DNA of 64,000 nucleotides from Linyphia triangularis (lineage: Eukaryota > Arthropoda > Arachnida > Araneae > Linyphiidae): contig OZ021722.1 of assembly GCA_963978545.1 (NCBI GenBank), forward strand, positions 110,393,442-110,457,441, in the 5' to 3' direction. This document shows, one piece after another, positions 50,901-59,900 of the stretch (its first letter is position 1; every line of letters starts with the position of its first letter). Below the pieces are notes generated by a model, which saw only the letters and a list, made by a program, of their open reading frames with translations, ran no database searches and was not told the DNA's origin. Position numbers and translations under genes: made by a program.

Positions 50901-53900
50901 CAATATATAAGTAGATGTCCCCATCACATTTCTTCCTTTGACAGACTTGGTTGTCACATGGATTGTCTTTACCATTGTTCCCACTCAAATCATAGAATGA
51001 AAATCAATGACTTTTAAGGACCTAATTAATGTTTTTAAGGACCTATGAAAATTCGTTTTCAGGCATCGTATCTATATTTAAATTTTTAATAAAGTACATT
51101 CTACCAAAAAAGTTAAAGTTGGTGGATGAGCAATACAAATATGTTGGAAAATTTTGATACGGTTCAGATAAGTAGCGGTCACCCGGGATAGCAAGTCCGA
51201 GTTGTATTTTTATAAATTTTGCAGCTGGACAACATTTGTAAAAATTAAGGACTTTTAAGGACCTCTAAGCATTTTCAATGACTTTTAAGCACCTCTAAGC
51301 ACTTTCAAGGCCTTGAAAACAAGTTCAAAAATATTAAGCACTTTTAATGACTTTCAATGACCGTGGGAACCCAGTTTACTTTTTTGCTTTTCATTTTTTA
51401 CTGTCGTAGTAGATTTTTAGATGACAAGTATACTTTAAGGCTCTTTGCAGTGAGTTATTCATCTACGCACAATTAAAATGCATTTGAGCTTAATAGCATG
51501 TTATATGCATGAACAATGTGATATAATTGCAGCAACTTTTGAATAAATTTACTATTTTGATTGGTAATGATAGCTAATGTTTACAGCTTATGGAAATGAT
51601 ACGAAGCTTGAATTGTTCCAGTTTAAATATGTTAAAGGACAGACTTTCATTATGACATCTGGAGTAAATATTTTGTTTTGTAAAAATGTTAAAATAAAAA
51701 AAGAAATGTTAGATTACTAATGTGAACCAGGTGAATTATTAAAAATTAACATATAACAACCAACAGGGCTCCCACTCATTCAGAAAGATTTGGAGCAGGA
51801 AAAATGCCTTTCTGAGCAGGTAAAATTAAGTTTTGGTGCAGGAAAAATAACTTTCAGAGCAGGTAAAAGCAAGTTTAATAACCGTAAAAATGCCCTCTGT
51901 AGCATGTAAAATCAAGTTTCGCAGCAAAAAAAAATTTAAAAAAATAGGAGAAAAAACAAATTTTGTAGCAGAAAAATAAATTTTGCAGTAAAAAACATCA
52001 ATTTTAAAGCAGAATTTGTTTAGCAAGAAAACAAACTTTCTCAAAAGAGAAGCACATTCAATAGAACGTCTATATTTTAATCAAAAATGTCATTCTAGAA
52101 GATAAGTAATTACTTTCTTAGCAAGTGACTTGAAAAATGACAGATTTTATTTTCTAATAACTGAAGATAGCATAAAAACAGAAAGTAATGTAGGGATACG
52201 TAATTTGTTCAAAAATGAGCATATATAGTCTTTAATTATTCTGAAAACCAAACCATGGTATACAACACTTATAGTACTGCAATCAAAAGCAAATTTTTTT
52301 CACATGTAATATTTTTGCAAGTTGCATTACTTAAAATTCTAAAAATTATTTTAAATTATAAAACTAATCGTAAAAATCTCATGAATACTATACTGATTAC
52401 TAAATAATACATATGTTGTTACATTAAAGTGAACTAGTATTAATTAAAACCTTAAATTTTACAAATTAACTTGCACAATTTTTTTCTTCAATTTTTTAAC
52501 TTCCAATTATAACATGAGTTGCAATTTTAAGACTAGTTATAGTTTACAACTACAGTATAAACATATAACTCTCACATTTGCAAATAGACTAACATAATTG
52601 TTTTATTTAGATTAATTTAAGTTATTTAAATAATTAATATAAAGTAAACCAATTAGAGACGACTTTGAAATGGATAGTCATTGTTTTTACAGGATTCCTA
52701 CTCAAATCATGGAATGGTAATCAGTGACTTTTAAGGACTTAAATCATGTTTATAAGGACCTTTGAAAATTGGTTTTTGGGCATCATGTCTGTATATAAAT
52801 TTTTAATAAAGTATATCCTACCAAAAAAGTTACAAGTTGGTGCATGCGTAATACAAATATGTCAGATAATCCCGATACGGGGGGGGGGGGGGGGGGGATA
52901 AGTAACAGTCCTGCGGGAATAGCAAGACTGAGTTGTATTTTTATAAATTTTACAGTTGCACACAACATTAAGGACTTTAAAGAACCTCTAAGCATTTTCC
53001 AAGGATTTAAGCATCTCAAAGCATTTTCAAGGCCTTGAAACAAGTTCAAAAATAGCACTTTTAATGACTGTGGGAACCTTTAACTTGTTTATTTAGATCA
53101 TTTAAGATAGATTTTGAATGTGATTTTTAGGAAAATTACTTTTATGATATTTAAAAAACTAAGTGCAACCACAATCACAATTTATTAGCAAAGAAAAAAA
53201 CTAAAATGTTGATTGACAAGTTTTCTTGCTAACCGTCGTTAATGGGTTAAAATAAAAATCACAGTAATGTTGTGAATCTAATTGTAATGCTTTATGATAG
53301 ATTTTGAATGTGATTTTTAGGAAAATTACTTTTATGATATTTAAAAAACTAAGTGCAACCGCAATCACAATTTATTAGCAAAGAAAAAAACTAAAATGTT
53401 GATTGACAAGTTTTCTTGCTAACCGTCGTTAATGGGTTAAAATAAAAATCACAGTAATGTTGTGAATCTAATTGTAATGCTTTATGATAGATTTTGAATG
53501 TGATTTTTAGGAAAATTACTTTTATGATATTTAAAAAACTAAGTGCAACCACAATCACAATTTATTAGCAAAGAAAAAAACTAAAATGTTGATTGACAAG
53601 TTTTCTTGCTAACCGTCGTTAATGGGTTAAAATAAAAATCACAGTAATGTTGTGAATCTAATTGTAATGCTGTTGAAATGAAAACAAAAGAAACAATTTC
53701 TCTCACCTTCATATATAACTTTGTTGAAATCAAACCCATGTGAAGCTAGGAAATGTAAGCTGGAAGTCTGAAATTAAAATCAAATACTCAACTATTTAGT
53801 AAGATCAACAAAGAGTAGACTAAAGAGGAATTGGAAGGACATTTTTTAAAACACACCAAAGTAAGATGCAACACTTAGCAAACAAAAATTGATAAAAAGT

Positions 53901-56900
53901 TATTCAGAGTGGCCACAAAATCCAGGAAGAAAAGTTACCCGATAGATTTCTGAAAAATTTCCTGAATAATACGGCAAACTTTTTTTTCAAATTTCCCCAA
54001 TTTTGCCAGATGTGTAGATCAAATAGAACATTTATGCCAAAGAGATAATATGCCAATTTTTTTTAAATAGTTTTTGTGCAGATGTAAAGTTTAGATTATA
54101 CTTTTTCCTACCGATGCTTGAAACTTCTACTTATTACCGTAATTCTCTAGGAAAATGGCAGTAAATTACGGATGATAGAAAAAAAGTACCTTCAAAACAA
54201 TAGAAAAATTCCCTGACATTTCCCTGATTTTTTCCAGAAACAAAAAGCTCCCTGACATTTCTCTGATTTCCAGGTTTTGTGGCCACTATGTTATTATAAA
54301 TCACATGTTTGAATGATTGGGAAACATATTTTTAAAATGTCCAATGTGAAAGGATTAGTCTGAGATTTGCATATTAAACATGAATTAACATATTTCGAAA
54401 CATACATATTTAACACTGAAATTAGAAAAACAACTTTATAATAATTTGATTTGATTTTTTTTTTTTTTTTTGTATTTTATGAATGTTCAAATATTGACCA
54501 TTTTCATTATTGCCTGTAACAAATGTTTGCCTGTGTGTTAGTCCACAATTTACAAGATTTTCATACTAATTAACTCACATGTATGCAAAAAAAAAAAAAA
54601 AATTCTTAAAAAATTACTTAGAAAACAGGCTAAAAGTTCAAACAATGTGGTTCCTAAATTTGTCTTCAAAATTCTACAAATACTTTGTTTATATTAACAA
54701 TGAAAACCACTACAACAAATTCATCAATCAACTGTAAAAAAATATCATGCATTTATACAGCTGTTGTAGAATTATATCAATTCAAAGTTTAAGAGATATC
54801 ATCAAGAAATACTGTTTGTAAATTTATATCGTACACAAGCAGCAGATATGGGGCTAATCATAGAATAATTTGTTCTTTATTACAGGGTTTCTGCCAAAAT
54901 AAAATGTCACGAATTCATGATTTTCCAAGACTAAAGCAAATAATTTTCCTTGACTCAAGAATTCGCATTAAAAAATTAGCCTATATGAATTTTACGAACA
55001 CAAACATAGTAAGCAAATCATTGCACCATAAAATTATTTTTTTTATAAAGTTTTGTTTTACATAAAGTAAAAAATTCTTGTTTCAGTAACAAAGATCCTT
55101 CGAAATCAGAAGAAAAAGGGAGAAATAATTTCCCTTTCTTTGATATTTCAGAATTAAAAAAGCTAATAAATCTTGAATAAAAAAATATTTAAAGAAGGAA
55201 TAAATCAATAATAATAAATCAAAAATCAAGTGTTTTGATATCAACAGCGCAAGTGTTAAGAAAAAAAATCAAAATTTAAACACAAGCTTGTCAAATCTGA
55301 TTTCAGTTCGGATATGATTTTTTTCAGCTACTAAATTTTACTCATGTGATGTCACAAGTTTGAAGTTCAGAAACGTTTTCATTGGCCACAGTTTCAAATG
55401 TAAATAAACGTCAATGAATTTTCGATGAAATGAAGTGATCATCATGTTTATGTCATAGTTAGATGATTTTACTTAGAATGTTTAGGAATCCATGAAATTG
55501 GCTGTTTTTCAATGACTTATCGTTATTTTTTTGCTTAAAATTATGACTTTAATTGACAAAATTCAGCCCAAGTCCAAATTCATGACTTTTCTGAATTTCC
55601 ATAAGTGCAGAAACCCTGTTATTACCAATAGTGTTACAATTTATGTTTCATTCAATATAGAACTATCATTGTTAATTTAGAAAACAGTAAAACAAATGAA
55701 ATTTTGCTAATTTGTTTTGCCATTTATCTCTTTATAGAATAGGGAAGATTTCAAGTAAATAAAGAGTACCTGGCAGACAAACTTAGGATCAGGAGCTTGT
55801 CGCATGTGAGGACGAGGGAATATATAAAAATTAAAGTCCCGATGAGTGTACCTGCAAGAAAATGTAGCATTAGACACTTAATATTTTGCAAATAGAGGAC
55901 ATTTATTCAAAATAAATTAATGGTTGTCAGTCATTTTCTACCACATAAATCTAATAAAATATTTCCAGGTAAGCATTATACCAGGGTGGCCACAAAATTC
56001 AGGTAAAAAAGTTCCCCGATAGCAGGGTTGGAAAAAAAACAGTTTTTTTTCCTTCAATTTATGGCTAATTTATTATTATTACAGAATACCACTCGATAGA
56101 AATGATTTTATTTTTCCCATGATATATTTTTAAACATTATTTAAAAAAAAATAAAACTTATAAGTCACATCCACAGTCATTTTAAAATGCTTTTTCTTTT
56201 CTTTTTATTTTGAATTTCAGGGAGTGCCAGGGCCCTTAAATTTGCCTACGACAAAACATGTGTCTTTTTGAATAGTTTTAAAGATATGAGAACAGTTCTG
56301 TTTGCTATGCAACTACTCCATGCCAAGACAATTGTCATTAATGATGGTCCAGTCATCAATGTTTTTATAATACAAAATAATCCTATTTTTATTAAAAGTA
56401 GTAATTAAGATAAGCTTTATAGAAAATAACACATCAGTTATTCGGTTTGTTCGTTGGCTGAACATTCATTATTCGGCCAAAATCACTATTCGGTGCATCC
56501 CTAATAATTTCAACTATGTGAAATATAAATAAAATAATTTGCCAAGAATGATTTAGTGAAGTGCTTCACTTGCAAGTGATAAATGATCAAAGTAGAAATA
56601 ATTCAAACAAATATAATTTTACATACTTCTTTTGCTTAGGATGATATTTGAAGGTGCTGAGGCCAAACTGAATGATGAGAATGTTAGAACATTGCTGGAA
56701 AGAAAAAAGTTAATTAATAGCTAAATACATTCAACCAAAGGCTGGATTTCTTCAAAAATCGGAAATGGACAGAATACAGGTTATAGTAAAAGGTTTTAAC
56801 AGTGCCTTTTATGCAAGTTTGAAGTCAAACATATCTCCCGATATGCACACTAGCAGCAGAAAATGGTTGAAGAATAATCAGTCTGAAATAGAATTGCGAG

Positions 56901-59900
56901 GAGGCAGAAACATTGCCTGTATTTAGAGTTGAGTTGTTACTTGTAAAAGCAATGCAAACCTATGAAAACTTAATTTAAAGAAAATCCCATTCATGTGGAT
57001 AACTGTATCATATCTATCAATAATTTTTTCTGCTTTTATAACAAGGACAGTGTCTAATATTTTCACTTTATATAATAGGAAAAATCTTTATAAAAAACAC
57101 AAAAGACAATACATTAAGATGCATTAAAGCCTGAATATTTAAATATATAGCCCTAAGTTAAATATATTGTACCAATCATATTTAACTGTAGGACAACATA
57201 TATCAAAAACAACATCGTAAGGCATCACGCTAAAAGTAAAGAACAACGAAAATAGGATTACAGATCCAGCTGGCATGGGTGTAAGAAGAATATTTAAGAA
57301 AAAAAGAAGCAAAAATTTATTGGAAAAATTATGGCATCAAAGAAAATTCATATGACATAAAATTTTTAAAAAAATCTAAGATTGATGTGTTTTATGTTTT
57401 CTCACATGTGGAGCACGTATATCATTGAAAATAGCCAGACAACAGCATTTTTATATGAACCAGCATTCAACAATAGGAAGCATTATACTTTTACTAGATT
57501 TTAAACATTAATAATAATAGTATTTTGCAATCATTAAATGTAATATGTAGAGGAATGTGATTTAAATGCAAATGCTACTAATAAACATTTCAGTTGGATT
57601 TACTAACCAATTTCAGTTTAAAACAAGAGTTATAAATAATTTTACAACTTACTATAATATTTTTCTTATTTTATTAGGCTTGTGCTTTCTTTTGGTAAGT
57701 CTGTGGTTCATTATTTATCAATGATTTAGTATTTATTTTATGGTTTTCATTCATAATTAAAAATTATGTATTCTTATTCCCAAGATGTGCAATATAAAGA
57801 AAAACCAAAATAAAAATTGAATAGTTACACATTTACAGGAAAATTTTAGTTAAACATCAAAATACAGTGATTTTTAACCCATTTTACCCCACTTTTATCT
57901 TATTAGAAAAAAAGTTTTTTCTCAATATGAACGAATTAAATTTCTCAAAGTACATCCTTTGAATATCCTTAGTATTTATTTTGCATTTTTTACATCTACC
58001 ACTATATAAAATGACTGTAGAAACCAAATAGATAAATTCTACTCTATCGAAAGAGAGATTATATGTACCCCAGCTCAAAAGTATAGACATTCGAGCTAGA
58101 GAAAAAAAGCATTAAAATAGTACTTAAACAATGAAAATCTATTTGAGAATAAGCCAAATGTATTTACCTCTCTTATTTTGGAGTACCTTTCTTCCATGGT
58201 ATCAAATGCATGTTCGGTAGAACGAGTATTATACAGCCCTGTAGAATGAAAAGTTATAGTGGATAAATATAATAATTTTAATTTGTATTACGGTCATTCT
58301 CTCAAAACAGGAAAAACACATGTCACAACACTAAACCACTTAAAAAACAAGTATGAATATAATTAATAGCCTTTTAATAACTTTTTGATGTTCCAGGCTA
58401 ACCTTTTCATCAATACCATATATTGAATTTTTCTTATATAAATGTGTGGTGTTTAACCTAGCTCAAAGTGCAGGTGACTTCTGAAAGCCTACAGAACTGT
58501 CAACTTAGCCCAAAGTGTGGAAATCTCAGGAAGATAGCCCAATATAGTTAGTTTTGGAGGAAGCTACAAGCAGCCTGGAGCTTTTGATGTTATGCAAATT
58601 ACTGGTGCTGTATAAGCAGAGTTTGAAAAGTAACCAGCGGCTTCGCTTCAATTCAACACCTTAAGTTTGCTTCAATTTCAAGTTCGACACCCTAAGTGTC
58701 GCTTGTTGTAAAAGTTAAGAGTTCTTGTCAATTAAAAGTTGTTAAGTTTAAACCCAGCTCTCTCTCACTCATCAAAAGTTAGCAGTTAGGGTGTATGTCA
58801 TATTACGAACTACAGTCTGAAATCCGGGCGTCCTTCTATGAAATACTGTGAAGTATCTCATTGTGAACCCGGAATCGCTTCCGGATTTTAGAACATATCA
58901 TTATTTATACAGAAAATCAATGAAATAATAAATGGAATAAACTAAGAAAAAACCTTATATAACTTGATGTGGTTTTGAAAAATATTTGTTTTAAGGTCAG
59001 CAGTTTTAATAGTTTTGATTTTTGGCTAAACTTTTCTCCTATTTCTTGAATTCCCATTATTTCCGATTCTGAAATTGTCTAATCCTTTAATTGCAGTGCC
59101 TAATACTTCCAATTAATTGCTCCTAGTGAATTTTATCCTCAATCACTTTCATCGATATAGATAAACAACTGGCTAGACTGCTTAACACTGGGAAAATGAA
59201 GCTGTTGCCAGATGCCGTTGGGTGGACCAAAAATAAGGATTGCAGAGGATTGAAAATAAAATCTTAGGTCGTACATAGCAAAAATGTTAATAGTAATAAT
59301 GTGCAAAAAAATATCGACTCTAGCATTTTACAAAGTTTCTCGCATTCCCACCCAACTATAAAAGTGAACTGTGATTGGTTAATGGTCCACCCATCATCAA
59401 CAACCAGCGCGTTTTTCTCCTTGCACTGACATCGGAGCAGTCTATCCAGTGGTTTATTTATATCAATAATCACTTCGTTTTCGCTGTCATCACTTTCGGA
59501 TACGAACAGACTTCTCCAAGTCAACGGACAGACTTCTCCAAATTTTTTTCAAGATAGCAGTGCTGGTAAAGGACATGATCTTAAATATTTACGGATTTCG
59601 AATATTTTACTGTAGTTATTATGTAAGTGCTGGAGCTGACCTCTCAGGCTCTATAAACGTATTTAAAAATAAATCAAATGTCCAAAAGTCGTTATCCTGG
59701 CGTGTCACTAGAGCCATCTATGACGTTATAAATGTTAAATAAATTAATAATACAACTAATTTTCCAACAGCAATGACTTTAATGCATTTATAATTATGTG
59801 TTTAACCTTTTAACTGTTCTGCCCGAGGTAATCTCGGGCACAGCACTGGTGTACCAAAATGTCACGCCCGAGTATTACTCGGGGTAATTTTTTTTTGATT

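Noticed and set aside
53106..53675. Repeated protein-coding exon array
   Set aside because: The 190-bp units contain stops in the frames checked and no splice-like borders.
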